A stretch of DNA of 48,048 bases from G020354085 sp964629975. GTDB lineage: Bacteria; Pseudomonadota; Gammaproteobacteria; Acidiferrobacterales; Sulfurifustaceae. The notes beneath the pieces were generated by a model, which saw nothing but the letters and a program-made list of their open reading frames with translations, searched no databases and was not told the DNA's origin. Both the position numbers and the translations under genes were made by a program. Shown here in pieces: positions 23,094-31,915 of the stretch (the first letter of the stretch is position 1; every line of letters starts with the position of its first letter). The stretch covers positions 1-48,048 of the forward strand of contig CAZVUN010000005.1 in NCBI GenBank assembly GCA_964629975.1, given 5' to 3'.

Positions 23094-23111
23094 CGGGATG
23101 GAGTAATCCCG
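23094..23111. repeat. Small hairpin between prpB and prpC
   Basis: CGGGAT and ATCCCG form a perfect 6-bp stem around GGAGTA in the 140-base gap between prpB and prpC. It could influence differential expression or mRNA processing within the operon; no T tract makes it a terminator. Confidence 0.35.
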
Positions 23112-23142
23112 CGAGCGCACAGGGACGTGCGTAGCGGCGCGC

Positions 23143-24033
23143 TCACGGCTTGTCCTGCCGTCCGAACAGCGCATCGAGCTTGCGCTCGTAGTCGTGGTAG
23201 CCGAGCACCTGGTACAGTTCCTCGCGCGTCTGCATGATGCGCACCACGTTGCGCTGCGTGCCGTCCTCGCGGATCGCGTGATAGACCATCATCGCCGCCT
23301 GGCTCATGGCGCGAAACGCCGACAGCGGGTAGAGCACGAGCGCCACACCCGCCGCGCTCAGCTCCGCGACCGTGAACAGCGGCGTCTTGCCGAATTCGGT
23401 AATGTTGGCGAGCACCGGGATCCCGGTCGCCTCGGCGAAGCGCCGGTACTGGTCGAGCTCGGTCAGGGCCTCGGGGAAGAGCATGTCGGCGCCGGCCTCG
23501 CGGCAGGCGATGGCGCGCTCGAGTGCCGCGTCGATGCCCTCGACCGCAACCGCATCGGTGCGCGCCATGATCACGAACTGCGCGTCGCTGCGCGCATCGA
23601 CCGCGGCCTTGATGCGATCGACCATCTCGGCCTGCGAGACGATGCTCTTTCCGGGCCGGTGGCCGCAGCGCTTGGTCTGCACCTGGTCCTCGATGTGCAG
23701 TCCGGCGGCACCGGCGCGGGTCAGCTCCCTCACGGTGCGCGCGATACCGAAGGCCCCGCCGAAGCCCGTGTCGGCGTCCACCAGCAACGGCAGCTCGGTC
23801 GCGGCGGTGATGCGGCGCGCATCCTCGAGCACGTTGTCGAGCGTGGTAATGCCGAGATCGGGCAGGCCGTAGGAGGCATTGGCCACGCCCGCGCCGGACA
23901 GGTAGAGCGCGCGAAAGCCGGCGCGTCCCGCCAGCAGGGCGCTGTAGGCGTTGATCGCGCCGACCACCTGCAGCGGCTGCTCCTCTGCCACTGCGGCGCG
24001 CAGGCGCGCGCCGGCCGAGCCCGGAGCGCTCAT
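23143..24033 (-). CDS. prpB: 2-methylisocitrate lyase
   Basis: PrpB cleaves 2-methylisocitrate to pyruvate and succinate, the last step of the methylcitrate cycle. The 296-residue protein has NAYSALLAGRAGFRALYLSG, the metal-binding DADTGFG, HIEDQ, and the signature TKRCGHRPGK with the catalytic Cys. A VGLPE-type strand is replaced by MLFPEAL. The ATG overlaps the prpE stop, so translation is coupled. The open frame upstream in another phase is a shadow of prpE. Confidence 0.96.
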   Translation of the reverse strand: MSAPGSAGARLRAAVAEEQPLQVVGAINAYSALLAGRAGFRALYLSGAGVANASYGLPDLGITTLDNVLEDARRITAATELPLLVDADTGFGGAFGIARTVRELTRAGAAGLHIEDQVQTKRCGHRPGKSIVSQAEMVDRIKAAVDARSDAQFVIMARTDAVAVEGIDAALERAIACREAGADMLFPEALTELDQYRRFAEATGIPVLANITEFGKTPLFTVAELSAAGVALVLYPLSAFRAMSQAAMMVYHAIREDGTQRNVVRIMQTREELYQVLGYHDYERKLDALFGRQDKP

Positions 24034-25937
24034 GGTACGGCACCCTTCGGGTAGCCGATCGTGTGCAGCGATTGCGCGATCTCGTTCAGGATCGCCGGGT
24101 CGTCGATCGTCGGCGGGGTGGTGTAGGACGCGCCATCGGCGATTCTCTTCATGGTGCCGCGCAGGATCTTGCCGGAGCGGGTCTTGGGCAGGCGCTTGAC
24201 CACGAGCGCGAGCTTGAAGGCAGCGACCGGTCCGATCGTCTCGCGCACCTTCTGCACCAGCTCGCGCTCGATCACCTCGTGCGCTCGATCGACGCCGGCC
24301 TTGAGCACCACCAGGCCGAGCGGCAGCTCGCCCTTGAGCTCGTCGTTCACGCCGATGACGGCGCACTCGGCCACGTCCGGATGCGCCGCCAGCACCTCCT
24401 CCATCGCGCCGGTCGACAGGCGATGGCCGGCGACGTTGATGATGTCGTCGATGCGGCTCATGATCCACAGATACCCGTCGTCGTCCTTGTAGCCGGCATC
24501 GCCGGTGACGTAGTAGCCGGGAAAGCGCGACAGGTAGAACTTCTTGTAACCCTCCTCGTTGTGCCACATGGTCGGCAGGCTGCCGGGTGGCAGCGGCAGG
24601 CGGATCACGATGGCGCCGATCGTGTTGGCGGGCAGCGGCTTGCCGTCATTGTCGAGGATCTGCACGTCGTAGCCTGGCACCGGCTTGGTGGCGGAGCCGG
24701 GTTTCACCGGCAGCGGCTCGATGCCCATGCAGTTGGCCGAGATCGCCCAGCCGGTCTCGGTCTGCCACCAGTGGTCGATCACCGGCACCTTGAGCTGGCG
24801 CTGCGCCCACAGGAGCGTGTCGGGATCGCAGCGCTCGCCGGCGAGGAACAGCGTCTTGAAGTGCGACAGGTCGTACCTGTGGATGAAATCGCCGCGGGGA
24901 TCTTCGCGCTTGATGGCGCGAAACGCCGTCGGGGCGGTGAACATCACCTTCACCTTGTGCTGCGCGATGACGCGCCAGAACGCGCCCGCGTCGGGCGTGC
25001 CGACCGGCTTGCCTTCATAGAGGATCGTGGTGCAGCCGTGCAGCAGCGGTCCGTAGACGATATAGGAGTGGCCGACCACCCAGCCGACGTCGGACGCCGC
25101 CCAGTACACGTCGCCCGGCTCGACACCGTAGATGTGGCGCATGCTCCATTTGAGCGCGACCGCATGCCCGCCGTTATCGCGCACCACGCCTTTCGGGAGG
25201 CCAGTCGAACCGGAGGTATAGAGAATGTAGAGCGGATCGGTGGCCGCCACCGGCACGCAGTCGTGCGGCTGGGCGCTGGCGATGGCCTCGTCCCAGTCGA
25301 GGTCGCGGCCCGCGATGAGCGTGGCCCTGGCCTGCGGGCGTTGCAGGATGATGCAGCGGTCGGGCTTGGTCGTCGCGATGTTGATCGCCTCGTCGAGCAG
25401 CGGCTTGTACGCCACCACGCGATTCGGCTCGATGCCGCAGGAGGCCGACACGATCAGTTTCGGTGCCGCGTCGTTGATGCGCTTGGCGAGCTCGTTGGCG
25501 GCGAAGCCGCCGAACACCACGGAGTGGATCGCGCCCAGGCGCGCGCAGGCGAGCATCGCCACCGCCGCCTCCGGCACCATCGGCATGTAAATGATGACGC
25601 GGTCACCCTTGGCGATGCCCTGGGCGGCCAGGGCACCGGCGAAGCGCGCGACCCAGTCCCGCAGCTCGCGGTAGCTGTAAGACCGGATGGTCTGGGTGAC
25701 GGGGCTGTCGTAGATGAGGGCGGCTTGCGCGCCACGGCCCTGCGCCACATGCCGGTCGAGCGCATTGAAGCAGGTATTCAATGTCCCGCCCGCAAACCAG
25801 CGATACAGCGGCTTGTGGGATTCGTCGAGCACACGTTGCCACTTGCGTTCCCAGTGCAGGTCCGCGGCGGCCTCCGCCCAAAACGCCTCCGGGTCTTGCA
25901 GGGAACGTTCGTAGACCGCCTGGATCTTGCTCGCCAT
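24030..25937 (-). CDS. prpE: Propionyl-CoA synthetase (AMP-forming)
   Basis: PrpE activates propionate to propionyl-CoA. The 635-residue ANL-family enzyme shows the phosphate loop YTSGSTGLPKGVVRD, AASDVGWVVGHSYIVYGPL, WWQTETGW and the C-terminal catalytic Lys in KTRSGKILRG. The sequence around VRDNGGHAVALKWSM is of the PrpE rather than the Acs type. AGGAG is seven bases before ATG 25937, favouring it over the upstream ATG at 25952. It heads the prpE-prpB-prpC operon. Confidence 0.95.
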   Translation of the reverse strand: MASKIQAVYERSLQDPEAFWAEAAADLHWERKWQRVLDESHKPLYRWFAGGTLNTCFNALDRHVAQGRGAQAALIYDSPVTQTIRSYSYRELRDWVARFAGALAAQGIAKGDRVIIYMPMVPEAAVAMLACARLGAIHSVVFGGFAANELAKRINDAAPKLIVSASCGIEPNRVVAYKPLLDEAINIATTKPDRCIILQRPQARATLIAGRDLDWDEAIASAQPHDCVPVAATDPLYILYTSGSTGLPKGVVRDNGGHAVALKWSMRHIYGVEPGDVYWAASDVGWVVGHSYIVYGPLLHGCTTILYEGKPVGTPDAGAFWRVIAQHKVKVMFTAPTAFRAIKREDPRGDFIHRYDLSHFKTLFLAGERCDPDTLLWAQRQLKVPVIDHWWQTETGWAISANCMGIEPLPVKPGSATKPVPGYDVQILDNDGKPLPANTIGAIVIRLPLPPGSLPTMWHNEEGYKKFYLSRFPGYYVTGDAGYKDDDGYLWIMSRIDDIINVAGHRLSTGAMEEVLAAHPDVAECAVIGVNDELKGELPLGLVVLKAGVDRAHEVIERELVQKVRETIGPVAAFKLALVVKRLPKTRSGKILRGTMKRIADGASYTTPPTIDDPAILNEIAQSLHTIGYPKGAVP

Positions 25938-26059
25938 CGCCGCACTCCTCACTAGTGGTCCGCGGCGGCATCGGGGCCGCCGTCGTCATGCGCGATGCCA
26001 CTGCGTGGCGGCATCGTCGCGGGTGCGCGAATCGGGCAGGCGGTGTGGCCTCGGGCAAT

Positions 26060-27010
26060 TTAGGTGGCGGTTTCGCGGTCGAGCCACACGCCGAGCCCCT
26101 GCGCATTGAGCGCATAATCGCCGGCCAGCAGTTTTTCGACTTGATCTGGATCAATTTTGCAGCCGTGCGCCGCCAGCCGCGGCAGCAGCAGCGCGCGCTG
26201 CCCCTCCACCAGCCGGGCGTGGCGCTCGGGACCGGCCGTACCTGCGGCGCGCGCCAGGTCGGCGAAGGCCGTGACCAGCGCGTGCATGTCGGCGGCCAGG
26301 CGCTCGATCTCATGCACGCGCCCGAAGTGCGTCAGGAAGATCTGTGCCGGCCCCATCCCGACCAGCCGATCGATCGAGGCGTGCAGTGCCTGCGGCTCAA
26401 ACTGCACCGGGGTCGTGGTGGGGAAGATGAACGCCCCCTGGGCGGTGTCGAACTCGCGGTAGGAGATGCCAAAGGTGTCGCCGGCGAAGATGCCGCGGCT
26501 GCGCTCATCCCAGACACAGAAGTGGTGGCGCGCGTGGCCGGGGGTGTCGAGGAACAGCAGCTCGCGGCCGTTCAGATCGAGGCGGAAGTTGTCCGGCGCC
26601 TCGATCACGCGCTCGGCCGCGATCGGCGCGATCTCGCCAAAGTGCTGTGCGACCGCCTCGGCGCCGTAGACCTCGATCACGCCGGCGATGAGCTTGGCGG
26701 GGTCGATCATGTGGCGCGCCCCGCGCGGATGGATCACCAGGCGGGCGTTGGGGAAGCGGCGCATCATCGCGCCCGCCCCGCCGGCGTGATCCAGATGCAC
26801 GTGCGTCGGGATGACGTAGGCGACGTCCTCGGCGGCGAGGCCCTTGGCGCGCAGCGCGGCGAGCGCCTGCGGCAGCGACCGGGAGGTGCCGGTGTCGATG
26901 AACGCCGCCCGCCTGCCTTCGACCAGCAGGTAGAACGCCGCCAGCCCCGGGCGCTGGTATTCGGCATCGATGGCGATGATACCTTGGCCGTAGTCGGTCC
27001 AGCGGGACAT
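26060..27010 (-). CDS. Metallo-beta-lactamase-fold hydrolase
   Basis: The 316-residue protein has the metal site THVHLDHAGG (about 70-79), a later His in DTPGHARHH, and GDTFG with the bridging Asp. The C-terminal 80 residues are helical. The N-terminus LAAFYLLVEGRRAAFIDTG resembles glyoxalase-II-like and flavodiiron-related MBL proteins. The substrate is unknown. It lies about 120 bases upstream of prpE in the same direction and divergent from ilvD. Confidence 0.8.
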   Translation of the reverse strand: MSRWTDYGQGIIAIDAEYQRPGLAAFYLLVEGRRAAFIDTGTSRSLPQALAALRAKGLAAEDVAYVIPTHVHLDHAGGAGAMMRRFPNARLVIHPRGARHMIDPAKLIAGVIEVYGAEAVAQHFGEIAPIAAERVIEAPDNFRLDLNGRELLFLDTPGHARHHFCVWDERSRGIFAGDTFGISYREFDTAQGAFIFPTTTPVQFEPQALHASIDRLVGMGPAQIFLTHFGRVHEIERLAADMHALVTAFADLARAAGTAGPERHARLVEGQRALLLPRLAAHGCKIDPDQVEKLLAGDYALNAQGLGVWLDRETAT

Positions 27011-27102
27011 GCCGCTAGTTTGCCACCGTGCCGGCCGTGGCGCACGCGGCGCGCCCCTTGCGGTAGAATCCCTGCCTTTCCGATCCCGCAGCGGAGTCGC
27101 GC

Positions 27103-28782
27103 ATGGCCGAGAAGTTGAACAAGTACAGCTCCCGCATCACGCAGCCCAAATCGCAGGGCGCTTCGCAGGCCATGCTCTACGGCACCGGTCTGCGGCCCGA
27201 GGACATGGGCAAGGCCGAGGTCGGCATCGCGAGCGTGTGGTGGGAGGGCAATACCTGCAACATGCACCTGAACGATCTCGCCGCCAAGGTGAAGGAGGGC
27301 GTGCAGGCGGCCGGGCTGGTGGGCCTGCGCTTCAACACCATTGGCGTGTCGGACGGTATCTCCATGGGCACCGACGGCATGTCGTATTCGTTGCAGTCGC
27401 GCGACCTCATCGCCGATTCGATCGAGACCGTGGTGGCGGCGCAGTGGTACGACGGGCTGATCGCCATCCCGGGGTGCGACAAGAACATGCCCGGTTGCCT
27501 CATCGCCATGGGCCGCCTCAACCGGCCGGCGCTCATGATCTACGGCGGCACGATAAAGCCCGGGCACTGGCATGGCGCCACGCTCGACATCGTGTCGGCG
27601 TTTCAGAGCTACGGCGAGTTCATCGCCGGCAAGATCGACGAGGAAACGCGCGAGGGCATCGTCGAGCACGCCTGTCCGGGCCCGGGCGCCTGCGGCGGCA
27701 TGTACACCGCCAACACCATGGCCTCGGCGATCGAGGCGCTCGGCATGTCGCTGCCGTACAGCTCGTCCACGCCGGCGGTCGACCCCGGCAAGCTTGATGA
27801 GTGCCGGCGCGCGGGCGTGGCACTGCGACAGCTGCTGGAACGCGACCTGAAGCCGCGCGACATCATGACGCGTGCCGCCTTCGAAAACGCCATGGTGGTC
27901 GTGATGGCGCTCGGCGGCTCGACCAATGCGGTGCTGCACCTGATCGCCATGGCGCGCGCCGTGGACGTGAAGCTCACGATCGATGATTTCCAGAAGGTCT
28001 CGGACCGCGTCCCGTTCCTTGCCGATCTCAAGCCGTCGGGGAAGTACGTGATGGAGGACCTCCACAACGTCGGTGGTGTGCCGGCGGTGATGAAATACCT
28101 GCTGGAGAAGGGTCTGCTGAACGGCGACTGCCTCACGGTGACCGGCAAGACCATCGCCGAGAACCTCCGGGAGGTTCCGGGTCTCAAGGCCGGTCAGGAC
28201 GTGATCATGCCGATCGAGCGTCCCATCAAGGCGTCGGGCCACATCCGCATCCTGAAGGGCACGCTCGCCCCGGGGGGCGCGGTCGCCAAGATCACCGGCA
28301 AGGAAGGCCTCAAGTTTTCCGGCCCGGCGCGCGTCTATGACTCGGAAGAAGCGATGCTGGCCGGGCTCGAGCGCGGCGAGATCCAGAAGGGCGAGGTCAT
28401 CGTGATCCGCTACGAGGGCCCGAAGGGTGGTCCCGGCATGCCGGAGATGCTCACGCCCACCTCGGCCATCATGGGCGCGGGCCTGGGCAAGGACGTGGCG
28501 CTCATCACCGACGGGCGCTTTTCCGGCGGCAGCCACGGTTTCATCATCGGGCACGTCGTGCCGGAAGCACAGGAGGGCGGCCCGATCGCGCTGGTGCGCA
28601 ATGGCGACACCATCGTGATCGATGCCGAGACCAACACGCTCGACCTCGATGTCGGCGGCCATGAGCTCAAGCGGCGCAAGGAGGCGTGGAAGATGCCGCC
28701 CTACAAGGCCGCCCGCGGCACCCTCTATAAGTACATCAAGAGCGTCAAAAGCGCGTCGGACGGCTGCGTCACCGACGAGTAG
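27103..28782 (+). CDS. ilvD: Dihydroxy-acid dehydratase
   Basis: IlvD dehydrates dihydroxy-acids to 2-keto acids in valine, leucine and isoleucine synthesis using an Fe-S cluster. The 559-residue protein has the cluster and metal sites PGCDKNMPGC, PGPGACGGMYTANTM, TDGRFSGGSHG, and the C-terminal ELKRRKEAW. It has the standard length. CGGAG is seven bases before the ATG, and TAGAAT at 27064-27069 is a good -10 element. It is probably monocistronic; the gap after it has a weak CGCCGG/CCGGCG hairpin at 28806-28821. Confidence 0.97.
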   Translation: MAEKLNKYSSRITQPKSQGASQAMLYGTGLRPEDMGKAEVGIASVWWEGNTCNMHLNDLAAKVKEGVQAAGLVGLRFNTIGVSDGISMGTDGMSYSLQSRDLIADSIETVVAAQWYDGLIAIPGCDKNMPGCLIAMGRLNRPALMIYGGTIKPGHWHGATLDIVSAFQSYGEFIAGKIDEETREGIVEHACPGPGACGGMYTANTMASAIEALGMSLPYSSSTPAVDPGKLDECRRAGVALRQLLERDLKPRDIMTRAAFENAMVVVMALGGSTNAVLHLIAMARAVDVKLTIDDFQKVSDRVPFLADLKPSGKYVMEDLHNVGGVPAVMKYLLEKGLLNGDCLTVTGKTIAENLREVPGLKAGQDVIMPIERPIKASGHIRILKGTLAPGGAVAKITGKEGLKFSGPARVYDSEEAMLAGLERGEIQKGEVIVIRYEGPKGGPGMPEMLTPTSAIMGAGLGKDVALITDGRFSGGSHGFIIGHVVPEAQEGGPIALVRNGDTIVIDAETNTLDLDVGGHELKRRKEAWKMPPYKAARGTLYKYIKSVKSASDGCVTDE

Positions 28783-29010
28783 GCAGGCCCGTTTCCCTGT
28801 TCCAGCGCCGGAATCCCGGCGTCGCGTTGTCTAACTCCCTGTCGTGCCGCAAGAAAATCCGCGGCACGCATATTGCTCTGGTCCCCGCAGCGGCCAGGGG
28901 GACGCCCTGACGCTCGTTCGCAGCGCGCGAGCACCCCGGGCAGGCAATCCCGCAACCGCCCCGAACCGCGCACGACCCGCCCCACGGGGCAAGGAAAACG
29001 GGAGCCCGAC

Positions 29011-29925
29011 ATGTACATCCTGTTCTTGATGCTGGTGACCGGCAGCCTGGTGGCGACCGCCGCATTCTTCTCGGTGGTTGGTATCGCCAGCATGTTTGCC
29101 TACAACTACGTGCCGGCCCTGATCATGGGCAGCACACTGGAGGCCGGCAAGATCGGCGTGGCCATGTACCTGTACCGCTACTGGCGTCTGATCCCGCGGC
29201 TGTTCAAGGCGATCCTGATGATGTTCCTGGTGGTGCTCATGTTCATCACCTCGGTCGGCATCTTTGGCTACCTGTCGCAGGGTTATCAAAAGACCTCGGA
29301 GGAGTACAAGCTGATCGCCATCGAGCTGCAAAGCCTCGAACAGGAACTCGCCACCAAGCGCGCCCGCGACCAGGAGATCAATCGCCAGATCGACGCGCTG
29401 CCCGCCGACCAGGTGCGCAACAAGATCCGGCTGGCGCGCGAGTTCGCCGACGAGCAGGCCGAGATCCGCGACCGCCTGACGGTGATCGAGCCGCGCGTGC
29501 AGGAGCTGTCGGTCAAGCGTCTGGCCTACGAATCGCACATCGGTCCGATTTCCTATGTCGCGCGCATGATCGGCGCGCCCCAGGACAACCTGGTGTTTTA
29601 CGCGATCCTGCTGCTGGTGTTCGTCGCCGACCCGCTGGCGGTCACGTTGACGGTGGCCTGCAACATGGCGCTCATCCGTTTCATCGGCCAGCGCCGCGTG
29701 CGCGCCGGCAAGCCGGTCTTCGCCGGTGCGCCGGCGGGCTTCGTAGACGCCCTCGTCGAGCGCGCGCGCACCATGGCGCTCATGTCGACCAGCGACACCG
29801 TCGATGCGCGCACCCATCGGCCGCGACCGAGCTTGTGGCGCCGCTGGTGGACGCGCTCGCGCGCGCGCCGCCGCATGCGCACCCGGGCCCACACACGCAA
29901 ACCGGCGCGCCACAAGCGCCGTTAG
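29011..29925 (+). CDS. Multi-pass membrane protein with central coiled coil
   Basis: The 304-residue protein has N-terminal helices near 3-25, 32-52 and 65-88 (FKAILMMFLVVLMFITSVGI). A charged coiled-coil stretch follows at about 95-165 (IAIELQSLEQELATKRARDQ). One more hydrophobic hairpin lies near 190-225, and a very basic tail (RRRMRTRAHTRKPARHKRR) ends the protein. The tail could bind nucleic acid or membrane lipids. I do not recognise a family. GGAG at 29001 sets the start. It is followed closely by a lipoprotein gene. Confidence 0.7.
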   Translation: MYILFLMLVTGSLVATAAFFSVVGIASMFAYNYVPALIMGSTLEAGKIGVAMYLYRYWRLIPRLFKAILMMFLVVLMFITSVGIFGYLSQGYQKTSEEYKLIAIELQSLEQELATKRARDQEINRQIDALPADQVRNKIRLAREFADEQAEIRDRLTVIEPRVQELSVKRLAYESHIGPISYVARMIGAPQDNLVFYAILLLVFVADPLAVTLTVACNMALIRFIGQRRVRAGKPVFAGAPAGFVDALVERARTMALMSTSDTVDARTHRPRPSLWRRWWTRSRARRRMRTRAHTRKPARHKRR

Positions 29926-29967
29926 GCGGACCGTTCTGAAGCGCTTCACGCGGCGCGAGGCATTGGC

Positions 29968-30567
29968 ATGGAAACGGCATCGGGCATGAAACGGCTTGCG
30001 TTGATCGGTCTGGTCGGCCTGGCCGGTTGCGCGACGACGCCCACAGCGTCGCCGCCCCCGGCCACCGACGCGCCGCCTGCGGACACAGCGGCAACGGCCA
30101 CGGTCGCGGCGCCGACCCCGCTGGCGGCAGCGCTCGCGGCGCCTGCGCCGGCAACGCAGAACGTGACAGGCACTGCGCCGCCCGCCGAAGCGCCGACGCC
30201 GCGGGCTGCGCCGCCCACGGCCCCGAGCCCGCCCGCGCCGGCCCTGTCGCGTGCCCAATTCGTCGCGCTCAATGACGAGCGGCTGCTCGATGTGTACCCC
30301 GGGATGTCGCGCCGCGCGGTCGAGCAGCTCATGCACATCGAGCACGATGGCCGGCCGTGGAATCCCTTCAAGCGCGAGTCCCTGCAGCGCCCGGGCGGCC
30401 AGCGCTACGACGTCGTTTTCTACCTGACGCGCGAGCCCGCGCGCGGCAAGCCGATCACGGAGGCGCAACTGACGCCGGTCATCTTTCAGGGTGACACGGT
30501 CTACGCGATCGGGCGCCATCCCCTCAAGAAGCTGCGCAAGACCTTGTGCGGGGGGCGCTGTTCCTAG
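29968..30567 (+). CDS. Proline-rich lipoprotein
   Basis: The 199-residue protein has a lipobox (GLAGC, Cys21), then a long Pro/Ala/Thr-rich spacer (about 22-95). A small folded C-terminal domain, about 96-199, holds LLDVYPGMSRRAVEQLM, YDVVFYLTR and LTPVIFQGDTVYAIGR, which looks like a SmpA/DUF3192-type fold. It would be anchored in the outer or inner membrane with the domain held off by the spacer. GAGG before 29968 supports this start, with ATG 29986 as an alternative. Confidence 0.7.
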   Translation: METASGMKRLALIGLVGLAGCATTPTASPPPATDAPPADTAATATVAAPTPLAAALAAPAPATQNVTGTAPPAEAPTPRAAPPTAPSPPAPALSRAQFVALNDERLLDVYPGMSRRAVEQLMHIEHDGRPWNPFKRESLQRPGGQRYDVVFYLTREPARGKPITEAQLTPVIFQGDTVYAIGRHPLKKLRKTLCGGRCS

Positions 30568-30596
30568 CCGGGCGGGTGCGCTACGCTGCCCGCGTG

Positions 30597-30737
30597 ATGA
30601 ACAAGTCCCGTTGGCTTGCGATCGCGGTGGCCGCCACCGTCGCCTGGTTGGCGCTGATGGTGCTGGCGAGCTATCTCAGCTACGAGCACCGGCTGCCCGT
30701 GCGGATCCCGAACTGGCAGCCGGACAAATCCCGCTGA
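30597..30737 (+). CDS. 46-residue single-pass membrane protein
   Basis: The short ORF begins MNKSRWLAIAVAATVAWLAL, forming one membrane helix with a basic start, and ends RIPNWQPDKSR. It follows the lipoprotein gene by 29 bases. No strong ribosome site is visible, so the call is tentative. Function unknown. Confidence 0.45.
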   Translation: MNKSRWLAIAVAATVAWLALMVLASYLSYEHRLPVRIPNWQPDKSR

Positions 30738-30875
30738 TTCAACAATTTGCCCCAGTGCCACTTCCTTGGCGCCCACGGGTCGACCGTGCGTCGGACGGTG
30801 TGAAGCAGGGCTGCCGAACCCGCAACGGAGGGCGTAAGATTTTGCCGAGCGCGGCAAGAACGGCGGGAGGTTTCC

Positions 30876-31295
30876 ATGGACCGCAAACGCACATTGTCGA
30901 CAACGCCCGGTGTGACGGCGGGCCAGTTCTGGCTGAGTCGCGCCGCGCGCGAATTCCAGGACCAGCAGGAGGCACGGCTGGCACAGACCGCGCGTGCCAG
31001 CGTCCGCCGGCCCGTGTCGCTGCAGGCGCTGATCAACTACGGTCTCAGCTACTCGGTACCGTGGCAGGTGCGCGACCTCAGCATGACCGGGGCATTCGTG
31101 GAAATGGCGCCGTCGGATCTGCGCGAGGGCACCATCGTCGAGTTCGTGCTGCGCGCCGGCTATCGGGGACGCCACCTCGAGCACCGGTTTCCCGCCCGCG
31201 CCACGCGCATTACTCCGGCGGGCGTGGCATTCGTGTTCGGTCCGTACGACGACGCGGTTTACACCGATCTCGCGAACCTGCTTTACGCGTTGTGA
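30876..31295 (+). CDS. PilZ-domain protein
   Basis: The 139-residue protein has a basic RASVRRPVSL stretch like the RxxxR loop and DLSMTGAFVEM, the D/N-x-S-x2-G motif of PilZ, in a beta-barrel pattern (about 45-135). PilZ domains bind cyclic di-GMP and control motility or exopolysaccharide. The N-terminal 40 residues form a helical extension. GGAGG lies before the ATG and TAAGAT at 30835-30840 may be its -10 element. Confidence 0.8.
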   Translation: MDRKRTLSTTPGVTAGQFWLSRAAREFQDQQEARLAQTARASVRRPVSLQALINYGLSYSVPWQVRDLSMTGAFVEMAPSDLREGTIVEFVLRAGYRGRHLEHRFPARATRITPAGVAFVFGPYDDAVYTDLANLLYAL

Positions 31296-31308
31296 CGGTC
31301 GTTGCCGC

Positions 31309-31659
31309 TCAGTTGTGGTAGCGGTCGAGGATCGGCAGGGCGTAGTGCCGGATGACCTTGATCATGCGGCTGAGGAAGTGCTGGGCGGTCTCAAGCGAGT
31401 CGAAGGTCTCAGTTTCGGCGTACTGCTGCAGATTCGCGACCATGTAGGTCAGTTCCAGGCGGTTCTCGCCCCGCACCTTGATCGTGCCGGTGAAGCTCGG
31501 CAGGTTGAAGGTGACGCTCTCATAGCCACCCTCGCTCATCAGGACCACGCGATCGGACTTGGCATGGGCGGTATCGAGCAGGAAGATGCGCAGCAGCTCG
31601 GCCGTGCGCCGGCGCGCATTGGTGTGCAGCGAGCTGTAGCCAGAGGTCTCGAGTTGCAT
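31309..31659 (-). CDS. Conserved-looking hypothetical protein
   Basis: The 116-residue cytosolic protein alternates strands and helices (VVLMSEGGYESVTFNLPSF, NRLELTYMVANLQQYAE) and ends LPILDRYHN. No motif is recognised. It is convergent with the PilZ gene, 13 bases apart, and divergent from the RNase Z-like gene with 256 bases between. GGAG precedes the start. Confidence 0.6.
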   Translation of the reverse strand: MQLETSGYSSLHTNARRRTAELLRIFLLDTAHAKSDRVVLMSEGGYESVTFNLPSFTGTIKVRGENRLELTYMVANLQQYAETETFDSLETAQHFLSRMIKVIRHYALPILDRYHN

Positions 31660-31915
31660 GGTCTTCTTGCTCCGAAAAAGTCCCTTTGCAAGCGTACATA
31701 CAAGTTCTGTGCCAGTCGTTTACGCACGGGAATCGGTTGTCACTACAAGGACTTACAGTAAACACCGGGCGTGTGACGGGCCGGAAACGCGCGCAGCGCG
31801 TCGCTTTGCGCGTGGTCCGCAGGCGGTGAGGCCCGCTGCCGGCGCCGGCGCCCGGCCGGGGGCCCACGGGGATGACCGCCGGGCGGCCGGCTCCTCGCGT
31901 TCGACCTAGCGCGCC
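31660..31915. other. Divergent promoter region
   Basis: The 256 bases between two divergent genes include a relatively AT-rich block near 31680-31770 (GTACATACAAG, TACAGTAAACA) in which promoters probably lie. I see no FNR-type palindrome and no RNA gene. Confidence 0.4.

Noticed and set aside
26141..26154. TTGAT-CTGG-ATCAA, a perfect FNR-like palindrome
   Set aside because: It lies inside the coding region of the MBL-fold gene (KIDPDQVEK) near its 3' end, with no gene start in range, so it is probably coincidental.
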